Shown here piece after piece: positions 35,732-44,959 of a stretch of DNA of 64,000 nucleotides. The notes under the pieces are model-generated. The model was not told the DNA's origin. It saw only the letters and a list, made by a program, of their open reading frames with translations, and ran no database searches. The stretch is from PALSA-505 sp035308365 (GTDB taxonomy: Bacteria > Actinomycetota > Actinomycetes > Streptosporangiales > Streptosporangiaceae): the NCBI GenBank assembly GCA_035308365.1, contig DATGGU010000139.1, forward strand, positions 1 through 64,000, written 5' to 3'. A program made the translations under genes and the position numbers. The first letter of the stretch is position 1. Each line of letters starts with the position of its first letter.

Positions 35732-36505
35732 CTACTGGACCGTCGAGCGCCAGGTCGCACGGTCGTGGCTGACCGCCTCCCCGCCCGGTTCATGCGGTAT
35801 CAGGCGCAATCCGGAACCGAAGGTCCCGCGCGGCTCGGCTGGCTCCAGCGGCGCAGCCGGGCCCGCCCGGTCATGCAGCGGAGCGGGTGCGGCCGGTGCC
35901 AGTGGTGCGGCGGGCTCGGCCTGGCTCGGCTCCGGCCTTCTGGCCAGCACGTACTCGACCAGCGTGATCAGGATCTGCTTGACCGAGCCTGGATCGCGGG
36001 CGTCGCAGAGCATCACCGGGATGTGCGAGTCGAGATCGAGCGCGACCCGCACGTCCTCCGGGTCGTAACGCGGCGCGTCGTCGAAGCAGTTGATGGCGAC
36101 GACGAACGGGAGCTGGCAGTTCTCGAAGTAGTCGACGGACGGGAAGCAGTCGTCAAGCCTGCGGGTGTCGGCCAGCACCACGGCGCCGAGCGCGCCATAG
36201 GACAGTTCGTCCCACATGAACCAGAACCGCTCCTGGCCCGGCGTGCCGAAAAGGTAGAGCACCAGCCGGTTGCTGAGGGTGATCCGGCCGAAGTCCATGG
36301 CGACGGTGGTGGTCTTCTTGTCACCCACCCCGGCCAGGTCGTCGAGCCCGATGCTCGCGCTGGTGAGGGTCTCCTCGGTGCGTAGCGGCCGGACCTCGCT
36401 CACCGCGCCGACGAGCGTCGTCTTGCCTGCCCCGAATCCACCCGCGACAACGATCTTGAATGCCGCGAGCAGGCCGTCGGGGCCGTCAGAGGGCGCGGAG
36501 GCCAT
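35732..36505 (-). CDS. Conservon small GTPase (CvnD-type, ATP/GTP-binding)
   Basis: A 257-residue Ras-like GTPase, last gene of a conservon. P-loop GGFGAGKTT (22-30), switch II GTPGQERF, and AINCFDD in the base-recognition position. Residues from about 190 on are Pro/Ala-rich and longer than usual, probably disordered. Conservon GTPases form a membrane complex with the histidine-kinase-like protein, roadblock and DUF742 partners, in analogy to eukaryotic G-protein signalling. The ATG at 36505 overlaps the DUF742 3' end by 20 bases. Confidence 0.93.
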   Translation of the reverse strand: MASAPSDGPDGLLAAFKIVVAGGFGAGKTTLVGAVSEVRPLRTEETLTSASIGLDDLAGVGDKKTTTVAMDFGRITLSNRLVLYLFGTPGQERFWFMWDELSYGALGAVVLADTRRLDDCFPSVDYFENCQLPFVVAINCFDDAPRYDPEDVRVALDLDSHIPVMLCDARDPGSVKQILITLVEYVLARRPEPSQAEPAAPLAPAAPAPLHDRAGPAAPLEPAEPRGTFGSGLRLIPHEPGGEAVSHDRATWRSTVQ

Positions 36506-36866
36506 GCAGCACCTCCTTGAGCAAGTCGGTACTGGGCTGGTCACCCGTGCGCCGCTGCGGCACCACCGCGATCCGGCCCCGGGCGATGAGGTCGGCGAGC
36601 AGCACACGAACCACGCCGAGGGGCAGTTCAGTGCCGGCGGCAACGTCGGTCACGGTCACCGGGCGGCGGCAGAGACTGAGGATCGTGCGGTCCTCGGGGC
36701 TCAGATCGATCGCGTCGGACTCCCGCTCACCCAGGTCGGTGGCGCTGACGATGGCGATCAGGTCGAGCACCTCGCCAGCGGCCGGCGCGGTCCGGCCACC
36801 GGTCAGTGCGTAGGGCCGGACGACCGGACCTGCATTCTGGTCGAGCCACTTGTCGCCCTGCGGCAT
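36486..36866 (-). CDS. Conservon DUF742 protein (CvnC-type)
   Basis: A 126-residue protein with VVRPYALTGGRT near the N-terminus and a winged-helix-like C-terminal part (ILSLCRRPVTVTDVAAGTEL, VRVLLADLIARGRIAV, then STDLLKEVLHGL). Always found between the roadblock and GTPase genes of conservons. It lies seven bases after the roadblock gene. Its exact role is unknown; it may link the complex to DNA or to the GTPase. Confidence 0.93.
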   Translation of the reverse strand: MPQGDKWLDQNAGPVVRPYALTGGRTAPAAGEVLDLIAIVSATDLGERESDAIDLSPEDRTILSLCRRPVTVTDVAAGTELPLGVVRVLLADLIARGRIAVVPQRRTGDQPSTDLLKEVLHGLRAL

Positions 36867-36873
36867 GGGTGGC

Positions 36874-37302
36874 TCACTCCACCGGGAGGCTGCTGGCCGG
36901 GAACCGTGGGTGGGCCGCGAGGTGCGGTCCCGCGCGCTTCACCAGCATCGCCATCTCATAGGCGATCAGTGCCGGATCGGCCTGCGCCGAGCAGAGCACG
37001 GCCAGGCAACTGCCGTAACCGGCCGCGGTGACGAAGAGGAAGGCCTTTTCGAGTTCGATGATGATCTGCTGGACGGCTCCGCCCCCGAAATGTGCACCGG
37101 CGCCCTTGGCCAGGCTCTGTACCCCGGCGGCCAGCGCGGACAAATGCTCTGCGTCCTCCCGGTTCAGGCTCGCGGAAGCGGCGATCTTGAGCCCATCGCG
37201 CGACAGGATCACGGCCTGCCGAAGGTGATCCACCCGGTCCGCGAGATCGTCGAGTAGCCACCCCAGGTCCGTTCCGGATCCGTCCGCGGTCAGCTCTTCC
37301 AT
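36874..37302 (-). CDS. Conservon roadblock/LC7 protein (CvnB-type)
   Basis: A 142-residue roadblock/LC7-fold protein, predicted regulator (GAP- or GEF-like) of the conservon GTPase. Family blocks: LGWLLDDLADRVDHLRQAVILSRDGL, LSALAAGVQSLAKGAG, QIIIELEKAFLFVTAAG and CLAVLCSAQADPALIAYEMAML. Its ATG overlaps the stop of the kinase gene (TAATG). Confidence 0.94.
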   Translation of the reverse strand: MEELTADGSGTDLGWLLDDLADRVDHLRQAVILSRDGLKIAASASLNREDAEHLSALAAGVQSLAKGAGAHFGGGAVQQIIIELEKAFLFVTAAGYGSCLAVLCSAQADPALIAYEMAMLVKRAGPHLAAHPRFPASSLPVE

Positions 37303-39650
37303 TACCTCTCCTCTGTCTGTGATGCCGCGGAGTCGTGCTCTTCGGTTACTCGTGCTCCGTTACCGTCCGGCGTGCCCAGGGTGTCCGGCCGGTTCTCGTC
37401 GTGGGGGCTGTTGTCGCCGCCGGTATCGTCGTCGCGCTGCCAGCCGGTCCGGAACGAGGCCACGAAGGCCCGCGCCTCTTCCGGTGTGCGGTCGGGCAGC
37501 GGTACCGGCGCGGGGCTGAGCGCCGTCTCCGGGGCGTCCTGGGCAGAGGCGCTCGCCAGGTGCGGGGACAGGTTCGCCTGGCGCACACGGCGCGGCAGGC
37601 CCCGGTAGGTGCCCGCAGCGGACGACCGGGTGGGCTGCGACGGGCCACGGTCCCCCGGCATACCCGCGGCGGGTTCCGCCGGACCGCCAGGGGCCCCCGC
37701 GGTGAGCGATCCGCCGCGGGATGGCAGGCCGCCGGAGCCGAACGCTTGGCTCCGGTTCGGCAGGCCGCTGGAGCTGGGCGGGCCACCGCGCTGCGGCAGA
37801 CCGCTCACGCTGGCCGGCGGGTCACCGCGCTGCGGCAGACCGCTCACGCTGGCCGGGGGGCTGCCCGCACCAGGTGACGGGCCACCCTGGGACAGCGGTC
37901 CGGCCATGCCTGCTGGCCGGACCGGATCCGGGGATTCGGCCGGAGTGCCGCGGCCTGAGCCGCCCAGCGTCGGCAGGTCGGGGAAGGCGGGGGAGTTGCC
38001 CATGGTCGGTGGCCCGGCGGCCGGCGGCTGCTGGCCGGCTGGCGCCTGGGCGCCGCCCCGGACCGGCAGGCCGGCCGGGCTCAGCGCATCCGCGATGACC
38101 GGTGCGCTCCCCGGATCCGCCGGGCCGCCGCGGTCGCCTGGGCGCAGCGGGCTGTCCGGGTCGTGCGGGCCACCCGGGTCGCGATCGTGCGGGCCACCCG
38201 GATCGCGGTCGTGCGGGCCACCCGGATCGAACGAGGTGCCCAGGTCCAGTGATCTTCCCGCGCTGGCCGAAGCCGCCGTGCCGATCGGGCTGACCGTACC
38301 CAACGGGCCGGTGCTGTGCGGGCCGGGTGTGAGCTGGCTCAGCTCCGCCCGCTCGGTCGCTTCGTCCGGCGACGGCGACCAGGCCGCTGTCGTGCGGCCG
38401 GTCAGGACGAAGGCATCGCCGGATCGCGGCTCGGGCCCGGCGGGCCCGCCGGTCAGCTCGCCGGCGCTGTGCCGTATGTCCAGTCCCAGCTCGGCCGCTG
38501 GCGGGACGATGGTGTGCGGGATCAGCGCGACCGCCGTCGTGCCACCGTAGGGGGACGCGCTCAGCGTCACCCGGATGCCGTGCCGCGCGGCGAGCTTCGC
38601 CACCACGAACAGGCCGAGCCGGTCCGGGTCGGCGAGGGCGAAGTCGGGCGGGTTGGCCAGCTGGTGGTTGATCTGCCTGAGCAGGTCGCCCTGGATCCCC
38701 AGGCCCCGGTCTTCGATCTCGATGACGAAACCGTTGGCCACCCGTTCGGCCCGCACGTCGACCCGGGTGTCCGAGGGGGAGAACAGGGCCGCGTTCTCGA
38801 CCAGCTCGGCCAGCAGGTGGATCAGGTCGGCGACGGCCGACCCGGTCACCGTGTCCTGGGTGCGGGTGACCACGCGGATCCGCTGGTAGTCCTCGACCTC
38901 GGCGGCCGCGCCGCGGATCACGTCGATGACCGGCACCGGCGCGCTCCAGGACCGGCCGGGGTTCGCGCCGGACAGAATGATCAGGTTTTCCGCGTGGCGG
39001 CGCATCCTGGTGGTGAGATGGTCGAGCAGGAACAGGTCCGCCAGCGCGGCCGGGTCGGCGGCCTTCCGTTCCAGGGCGTCGATCAGGCGTAGCTGGCGCT
39101 GCAGCAGCGACTGGTTCCGCCTGGCCAGGCTCACGAAGACCTGGGCGACGCCGTTGCGCAGGCTGGCCTCGTCGGATGCCGCCGCGATCGCGGTCTGCTG
39201 CAGGTCGGCGATGGCCGCCGCGGCGCGGGCGATCTCTGCCGTCCTCGGCCGCAGCCGGATCGTGCCCCGACCGGCCTCGGGGTCCGGGCCCTCGTTGCGC
39301 AGCCGCATCATGATCTGTGGCAGCTTCTCGTCGGCGAGCCGGCGGGCCGCGGTCTCAAGGCTGGAGATGTCGCGGGACACCCGCCCGGCGAACAGGCCCA
39401 TCAAGACGACGGCCAGGATGAGGACGAGCAGCCCCCCGCCCGCGTACAGCGCCACCTGGGCGAGATGGGTATGGCTCCGCATGAGCAGGGCGTTGCGGAC
39501 CGCCGAGCCGCCGGGAGCGACCAGTACGGCCACCGTCCACAGCGCTACCAGGCAGACGACCGGCACCGCCACCACAACGGTGAAGGAGGAGCGGATCGTG
39601 CGGCGCGCCTGGTAGGGCCGGTCCGGGCCTGGCGAGCTGGCTACGCCCAT
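37302..39650 (-). CDS. Conservon sensor histidine kinase-like protein (CvnA-type)
   Basis: A 782-residue membrane protein. Two helices (about 23-46 and 64-87) enclose only some 18 extracellular residues, so the nitrate/nitrite-sensing domain of many homologues is missing. A HAMP-like linker follows, then a dimerisation segment (RNQSLLQRQLRLIDALE, LDHLTTRMRRHAENL) and the ATPase (ELVENAALFSP, DRGLGI, GLFVVAKLAARHG). The last 350 residues are Pro/Gly/Ser-rich and repetitive: GGPHDRDP units and SGLPQRG units. It heads the conservon; the P450 gene often found in conservons is absent. Confidence 0.92.
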   Translation of the reverse strand: MGVASSPGPDRPYQARRTIRSSFTVVVAVPVVCLVALWTVAVLVAPGGSAVRNALLMRSHTHLAQVALYAGGGLLVLILAVVLMGLFAGRVSRDISSLETAARRLADEKLPQIMMRLRNEGPDPEAGRGTIRLRPRTAEIARAAAAIADLQQTAIAAASDEASLRNGVAQVFVSLARRNQSLLQRQLRLIDALERKAADPAALADLFLLDHLTTRMRRHAENLIILSGANPGRSWSAPVPVIDVIRGAAAEVEDYQRIRVVTRTQDTVTGSAVADLIHLLAELVENAALFSPSDTRVDVRAERVANGFVIEIEDRGLGIQGDLLRQINHQLANPPDFALADPDRLGLFVVAKLAARHGIRVTLSASPYGGTTAVALIPHTIVPPAAELGLDIRHSAGELTGGPAGPEPRSGDAFVLTGRTTAAWSPSPDEATERAELSQLTPGPHSTGPLGTVSPIGTAASASAGRSLDLGTSFDPGGPHDRDPGGPHDRDPGGPHDPDSPLRPGDRGGPADPGSAPVIADALSPAGLPVRGGAQAPAGQQPPAAGPPTMGNSPAFPDLPTLGGSGRGTPAESPDPVRPAGMAGPLSQGGPSPGAGSPPASVSGLPQRGDPPASVSGLPQRGGPPSSSGLPNRSQAFGSGGLPSRGGSLTAGAPGGPAEPAAGMPGDRGPSQPTRSSAAGTYRGLPRRVRQANLSPHLASASAQDAPETALSPAPVPLPDRTPEEARAFVASFRTGWQRDDDTGGDNSPHDENRPDTLGTPDGNGARVTEEHDSAASQTEER

Positions 39651-40004
39651 GAGGTCACTCCTGGATCACTGTGTAGGTGGAGTCCCGCCATCTCCGGCGA
39701 ACAGCCGGCCGCCGAAGGATAATCCTGCGGCATTTGACCGGTAATTGTCATCGAATTTCACAAAATGCCTGCCACCGGGTACGAAAAGGATCTTGCCCGA
39801 GGTGCCCGTCAGGCGCCTGCAGGCCCCGGAGCTGCGGTAACCCGGGGTGATCCTCGCATACGGGACGAAATACCAGGTAGCGCTGATAGCGGAGAAACCC
39901 GGCGCGGGTCACGGGTTGCAGGTCAGCTACGGATCCCATGGATCAATTGCCAGGACTCTTGGCCATATCGTCCAGCGTGGCGCGGCGGGTCACATCCGGA
40001 TCCG
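39651..40004. other. Intergenic region between the conservon and NHL protein 1
   Basis: No confident gene. A plus-strand frame from GTG 39847 to TAG 40006-40008 (53 residues) reads somewhat protein-like (ILAYGTKYQVALIAEKPG, ARTLGHIVQRGAAGH), but lacks a good ribosome binding site and third-position GC bias. The part next to 39650 should hold the conservon promoter. Confidence 0.4.
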
Positions 40005-42455
40005 CTAGCTGCCGGCCACCTGCCGGATGCGGTTGTTGCCGGTGTCGGCGGTCAGCAGGTCACCGGACGCATCCGCCGCCACCCCGCCGGGCAGGGCGAG
40101 CTGCGCGCTGGTGGCTGGTCCGCCGTCGCCTGAGTACCCGGCGGTGCCGGTGCCGGCCACGGTGTAGATGTCGCCGGCGGTCATGGTGATGCCGTAGAAG
40201 GTGCCGGTGGTCTCGGCCACCACCCGGACCCGGTTGTTGTAGGTGTCGGCGATGACCAGGTTGCCCGAACTGCCCACCGCGACCGCGCCGAGAGACTGAA
40301 ACTCGGCGCTGGTGGCTGGTCCGCCGTCGCCTGAGTAGCCGGGAGTGCCGGTGCCGGCCACGGTGTAGATGTCGCCGGCGGTCATGGTGATGCCGTAGAA
40401 GGTGCCGGTGGTCTCGGCCACCACCCGGACCCGGTAGTCGTATGTGTCGGCGATGACCAGGTTGCCCGACTGGTCAACGGTCACAGAGGCTGGGGCTTCG
40501 AGCTGGGCGCTGCTGGCCGGGCCGCCGTCGCCCAGGGCCGTGCCGCCGCCTGCGACCGGGTAGATGTCGCCGGCGGTCATGGCGATGCCGTAGAAGGTGC
40601 CGGTGGTCTCGGCCACCACCCGGATCCGGTTGTTGCCGGTGTCGGCGATCACCAGGTTGCCCGAGCCGTCCACGGCCGCGTCCTGCGGCTCGCTGAGCGC
40701 GGCGCTGGTGGCGGCGCCGCCGTTGCCGGTGTATCCCTGGCTGCCGTTGCCCGCGACGGTGTAGATGTCGCCGCCGGTCATGGCCTGGCCGTAGTACGTG
40801 CCGGTGATCTTGGCGACCACCCGGATCCGGTTGTTGCCGGTGTCGGCGACGACGAGGTTGCCGGCGGCGTCCGCCGTCACCGAGTCCGGCCCGTTGAGTT
40901 CGGCACTCGGGCCGGGGCCACCGTCGCCGGAATAGCCCGCGGTGCCGTTGCCGGCCTCGTCGTAGATGTTCCCGGCGACCACCGCCCGGCCGTAGAACCT
41001 CTTGGCCCCGGCGGCCGGCGCGGCCAGCACCCGGTTGCCGGCGGTGTCCGCCACCATCGTGTCGCCCAGGTTGTCGATGGCCACGCCGGCCGGGGCGTTG
41101 AACTCGGCCGACGTGGCCGGGCCTGAGGCGCCGGAGAGCCGGTACTGGCCGGTCCCGGCGATCGTGTAGATGTCGCCGGCGGTCATGGCGATGCCGTAGA
41201 AGGTGCCGGTGGTCTCGGCCACCACCCGGACCCGGTAGTCGTTGGTGTCGGCGATGACCAGGTTCCCCGAGCCGTCGGCCGTGACCCCGCCGGGCACGTT
41301 GAGCTCGGCGCTGGTGGCCGGGCCGCCGTCGCCCAGGGTCGTGCCGCCACCCGCCACGGTGTAGATGTCGCCGGCGGTCATGGCGATGCCGTAGAAGGTG
41401 CCGGTGGCCTCGGCCACCACCCGGACCACGTTGTTCCCGGCGTCGGCGATGACCAGGTTGCCCGAGCCGTCCACGGTCACGCCTTCGGGGACGCTGACCT
41501 CGGCGCCGGTGGCCGGGCCGCCGTCGCCCGAGTGACCGGGGCTGCCGTTCCCGGCGACCGGGTAGATGTCGCCGGCGGTCATGGCGATGCCGTAGAAGGT
41601 GCCGGTGGTCTCGGCGACCACCCGGATCCGGTCGTTCTGGGTGTCGGCGATGACCAGGTTGCCGGAGTGGTCCACGGCCACGCTTTCCGGCTGGTTGAGC
41701 TCGGCGGTGGACGCCGGGCCGCCGTCGCCCAGGTAGCCGGCCTTGGCGTTCCCGGCCACGTGGTAGATCTTCCCGGCCGTCATCCCGATGCCGTAGAACC
41801 GGCCGTTGCGGGCCGCCACCACCCGGATCTGGCTGTTGCCGGTGTCGGCGATGACCAGGTTGCCATGCGCGTCGACCGCCACTCCGTACGGGTAGTCAAG
41901 GGTGGCCGAGGTCGCCGCGCCTCCGTTGCCCCCGTAACCCTGGGCGCCGGTCCCGGCCACGTTGTAGACATCGCCGGCGGTCATCGCCTGGCCGTAGAAC
42001 GTGCCGGTGCTGGCCGCCGTGACCAGGACCCGGTTGCCTGCGGTGATCACCTGGTTGCCCGAGGCGTCCAGCGTGACGCTGGACGGGCTGAGGCTGGCCT
42101 GGGTGGCCGGGCCGCCGAGGCCGAGTGGGCCCACGTCACCGGTGCCGTCCGGCGTGGTCAGCGCGCCGGTGCCGGTGTTCACCTCGCGCACCGCGTTGCC
42201 CAGGCGGTCCGCGATGTACAGGTTGCCGCCGTTGTAGACCACAGAGCGCGGGGTCACGGCGACGGCGGTGCCGGCCGCCGGCCCGCCCGGGCCGCCGGCC
42301 TCGGTCGAGATGACCCCTGCGACGGCGGGCTGGGTGCCGTGCCGGGTCCCCGCTTGTGCCACGCCGCCACCTCCGGCCATCACTCCCGCGGCCAGCGCCG
42401 TCACGGCCACCGCCCCGATTAGAGTGCCTGCCTGGCGAGCCCGCTCACCGGTCAC
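40005..42455 (-). CDS. Secreted NHL-repeat (beta-propeller) protein 1
   Basis: An 816-residue secreted protein. A GTG start at 42455 with GGGGAAGG upstream is followed by a signal peptide (about 1-38, ending VAQAG). The rest is about ten units of roughly 55-60 residues, each with a blade of the type GVAVDASGNLVIADTGNNRIRV-like and the link GTFYGIAMTAGDIYTVAG, then GYSGDGGPATSA. One unit diverges (KRFYGRAVVAGNIYDEAG). Two propellers or one large one are possible. No sorting signal or membrane anchor is seen, so release or wall binding is expected. It is a paralogue of NHL protein 2 at 45944. Confidence 0.85.
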   Translation of the reverse strand: MTGERARQAGTLIGAVAVTALAAGVMAGGGGVAQAGTRHGTQPAVAGVISTEAGGPGGPAAGTAVAVTPRSVVYNGGNLYIADRLGNAVREVNTGTGALTTPDGTGDVGPLGLGGPATQASLSPSSVTLDASGNQVITAGNRVLVTAASTGTFYGQAMTAGDVYNVAGTGAQGYGGNGGAATSATLDYPYGVAVDAHGNLVIADTGNSQIRVVAARNGRFYGIGMTAGKIYHVAGNAKAGYLGDGGPASTAELNQPESVAVDHSGNLVIADTQNDRIRVVAETTGTFYGIAMTAGDIYPVAGNGSPGHSGDGGPATGAEVSVPEGVTVDGSGNLVIADAGNNVVRVVAEATGTFYGIAMTAGDIYTVAGGGTTLGDGGPATSAELNVPGGVTADGSGNLVIADTNDYRVRVVAETTGTFYGIAMTAGDIYTIAGTGQYRLSGASGPATSAEFNAPAGVAIDNLGDTMVADTAGNRVLAAPAAGAKRFYGRAVVAGNIYDEAGNGTAGYSGDGGPGPSAELNGPDSVTADAAGNLVVADTGNNRIRVVAKITGTYYGQAMTGGDIYTVAGNGSQGYTGNGGAATSAALSEPQDAAVDGSGNLVIADTGNNRIRVVAETTGTFYGIAMTAGDIYPVAGGGTALGDGGPASSAQLEAPASVTVDQSGNLVIADTYDYRVRVVAETTGTFYGITMTAGDIYTVAGTGTPGYSGDGGPATSAEFQSLGAVAVGSSGNLVIADTYNNRVRVVAETTGTFYGITMTAGDIYTVAGTGTAGYSGDGGPATSAQLALPGGVAADASGDLLTADTGNNRIRQVAGS

Positions 42456-42658
42456 GGCGCATCCTTCCCCTTGTCCTGGCCCAGCACCAGCTTGGAATTT
42501 CCCCCATGCGCGCAGCCCCCATCGCCGCCGCGCCAGAAACCCCGCCCGGGATAACATCGCACGTTTGCCCGTTATGCGCTACCGATGGGCACAAACTGAC
42601 TACAGCGAAGGGCAGTGGGTGGCGTTCCACTGTCATGATCACCGCAGAAGGGGAGACG

Positions 42659-43354
42659 ATGACAAGCCCTCCGGGATTTCTGCCCTCCAAGCAGGGCTTT
42701 GCGTTCGTCAATAACTGGCCGTCGGAACCCGCCGTGGTGCTGCCCACACCGTTCGGCAAGATCGCCGTCGGCAACGCCTCGGCCGGGCTGTGCGGGGGCA
42801 TGGTATTCGCCGCCCTCGACTACTGGTACGCGGGCACCCTCCCGCCGTCCCGGCAGCCCCCGCCGGATGACCCGCTGTACGGCTACCTGGTCCGCCGCCT
42901 GATCGACTCCTGGCACGTACCATCCGGCGTGGCCGAGTACTACTCGTGGATGAACCTGCCGGATGGCGACCGCGGGTTCGACGTCTTCGGCAGGCATGTT
43001 CTCACCCAGCGCGGCCTGGCCTGGCGGACGATCGAGAACCAGTGGCCGCAGATCGCCGCCGACCTCGGCCACGGCGTCCCGGTTCCGCTCGGCCTGGTGA
43101 CGGTGGCTTCCGCGGCACCGGCCGACCTCGGCCTGAACCATCAGGTCCTGGCCTACGGCTACCAGGTGTCGGCGGCCGGCGTGACCGTCCGGGTGTACGA
43201 CTCCAACAGCGGCCAGCGGGACGACGTCTACATCCAGTTCGACCCCGGCAACCCGGCCAAGCCAACGGCTTTCAATCACAACATCGCGATATCCCGGCCG
43301 GTTCGTGGATTCTTCCGTACCGCATACACCAAGGCCACACCACCGCCGGGCTGA
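42659..43354 (+). CDS. Papain-like (C39-like) cysteine-protease-fold protein
   Basis: A 231-residue protein. A Cys-His-Asp order typical of papain-like peptidases is seen: GLCGGMVFAALDYW (Cys about 44), LNHQVLAYGYQV (His about 163) and VRVYDSNSG (Asp about 181). No signal peptide or membrane helix is evident from the ATG at 42659, which has GGGGAGACG just ahead. The frame is open to 42356, but that part is antisense to the NHL gene start. It is divergent from NHL protein 1. It may be a protease or an inactive relative; the substrate is unknown. Confidence 0.68.
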   Translation: MTSPPGFLPSKQGFAFVNNWPSEPAVVLPTPFGKIAVGNASAGLCGGMVFAALDYWYAGTLPPSRQPPPDDPLYGYLVRRLIDSWHVPSGVAEYYSWMNLPDGDRGFDVFGRHVLTQRGLAWRTIENQWPQIAADLGHGVPVPLGLVTVASAAPADLGLNHQVLAYGYQVSAAGVTVRVYDSNSGQRDDVYIQFDPGNPAKPTAFNHNIAISRPVRGFFRTAYTKATPPPG

Positions 43355-43427
43355 CCCGGGCCGGCTTTCCCGCTGAACGCGCGGATTACGCGCAGTCGCG
43401 CGCCTCGTGCAGAGCCGCGCGGCTGTG

Positions 43428-43634
43428 GAAATGAGCCAGATCCGGGCGCGCCAGGAAGAGCGGATCGGCTACTGGCGGGACGAGGCCGAGCGAGCGAGAG
43501 CCATCGCCGCCCGGCTTTCCGAGCAGACCGCCGCCTGGGCGGCCGGCTGCCAGCAGGGCAGGGAAGACGTCCTGTCGATTGCCCGGGCCCTGGCCCGGCG
43601 CGGTATCCAGTCCGACGATCCAGCCGCACGCTGA
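43428..43634 (+). CDS. Small helical hypothetical protein
   Basis: A 68-residue, highly charged helical protein (MSQIRARQEERIGYWRDEAE, AIAARLSEQTAAW, DVLSIARALARRG) with strong G/C bias at third positions. The ribosome binding site is weak; an alternative start at 43407 exists. A minus-strand frame at 43386-43847 overlaps it completely and cannot be excluded. Function unknown. The rest of 43355-43909 has no other confident gene. Confidence 0.42.
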   Translation, partial: EMSQIRARQEERIGYWRDEAERARAIAARLSEQTAAWAAGCQQGREDVLSIARALARRGIQSDDPAAR

Positions 43635-43909
43635 AGCCTTCGCGCAGGCGCCCAAGGGGCTGGCGAGGGTGCCCACCGCGGCGCCGGCGGCCAGCAGTAG
43701 TCCGGTGCAATCGTCAAGGAGCTGGCTGCGGCTGGTGCTGCCGGGGTCCCGCATCCAGGCGGTGAGGATCTCGGCGAAACCGCCGGTCGCTGGCCGGCGG
43801 GACGATGCGGCCAGGGCCGGGCTGGCCAGCGCCGGGGTGAGGATCACCCGGCCTTACGCGGGTTACTTATCCTGCTCACAGGTGCTGACAGATACCGGGA
43901 GGTGCCATC

Positions 43910-44866
43910 ATGGCCGTACCCGCCAGCTCAGCGGCCCGCAGCCGGCAGCGAGTGGAGCCGGTGCCATTCGGCCCCGGCTCGCTGCTCTGGGATCTGGCCG
44001 GAGACCGCCGCAGCACGCTCGTCTTCCTGATGCCAACCCTGATGCAGGCGATGCACCCGGTCATCGGAGATGCGCTGACCCGCAGGCCGGTCGGCATCAC
44101 CGATCCCTGGGGCCGGCTGACCCGCTCCCTTGACTCGATTCACCTATGGATCTATGGCGGCGACGAGGCCATCGCCGAGGGGCGCCGCCTGATCGAGTTG
44201 CACAAGCCGGTCAAGGGCCGGGACATCACCGGCCGGGATCGCTCGGCGCTCAGCCCGGAGGTCTGGGCGTGGGTGGTGCTGTCGGCCTATCCCGCCTATC
44301 TGACCCTGTGTGAGGTGTTCGGCGAGCCGCTCAGCCCGGCCGGCCGGCAGCGCCTCTACAGCGAGATCCAGAATCTCGCCCGCATCCTTGGCGTCCGCGA
44401 CCGGCATATCCCACCCACCACCGAGGACTTCTGGGCGTACTACCACGAGATGATCGCCACCCGCCTGGTTGACCACCCCTACGTCCACCGGGTCCTGGCG
44501 GCCGGCCGCGCCACCCCGGCCCCACCCGGCCTGCGCCGGGCCCTGCACCCGCTGTGGCGGGTTGCCTGGCCTCCGCTCGGACGGCTCGGTGTCTGGATCA
44601 CCCACGGCACCTTTCCGCCCGAGGTCCGCGACATCCTCGGCATCAGCTGGAGCGCCCGCGACCAGTACGGTCTGTACCTGCTGGGCCAGGCCGTCCGGTA
44701 CGCCTTCCGCTGCGCGCCCGAGGCTGTCCGCTATCCCGCCACCCCCCGGCTGGCCCGCCGCCTCGCCCACGCCCAGGCTACCGGCCGGCCCACCACTGCC
44801 TTGCACAGCCAGTTCGCCGCCCGGGTAGCCCGGCTGCACGCCCGCAACACCGAGATCCTCGCCTGA
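43910..44866 (+). CDS. Oxygenase MpaB family protein (DUF2236)
   Basis: A 318-residue protein of the MpaB/latex-clearing-protein-related family, helical b-type heme proteins proposed to be oxygenases. Family blocks: FGPGSLLWDLAGDRR, LMQAMHPVIGDALTR (proximal His region), GRLTRSLDSIHLWIYGG, LHKPVKGRDITGRDRSALSPEVWAWV (with the conserved R and H residues) and TTEDFWAYYHEMI. GGGAGGTG precedes the ATG. It is 93 bases upstream of an LLM oxidoreductase gene on the same strand. Substrate unknown. Confidence 0.88.
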   Translation: MAVPASSAARSRQRVEPVPFGPGSLLWDLAGDRRSTLVFLMPTLMQAMHPVIGDALTRRPVGITDPWGRLTRSLDSIHLWIYGGDEAIAEGRRLIELHKPVKGRDITGRDRSALSPEVWAWVVLSAYPAYLTLCEVFGEPLSPAGRQRLYSEIQNLARILGVRDRHIPPTTEDFWAYYHEMIATRLVDHPYVHRVLAAGRATPAPPGLRRALHPLWRVAWPPLGRLGVWITHGTFPPEVRDILGISWSARDQYGLYLLGQAVRYAFRCAPEAVRYPATPRLARRLAHAQATGRPTTALHSQFAARVARLHARNTEILA

Positions 44867-44959
44867 CTTCGGGGCTGCTCTGCCCTGCCGGGAAGGTGGA
44901 CGACGGCCGCGGACAACGGCGATGCCGGCGGCAGTCAGCCATGCGGTAGACAGGTGGCC

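Noticed and set aside
43386..43847. 153-codon minus-strand frame overlapping the small plus-strand gene
   Set aside because: Third-position bias is ambiguous because codon registers coincide; no domain or ribosome binding site. The plus-strand frame was kept at low confidence instead.
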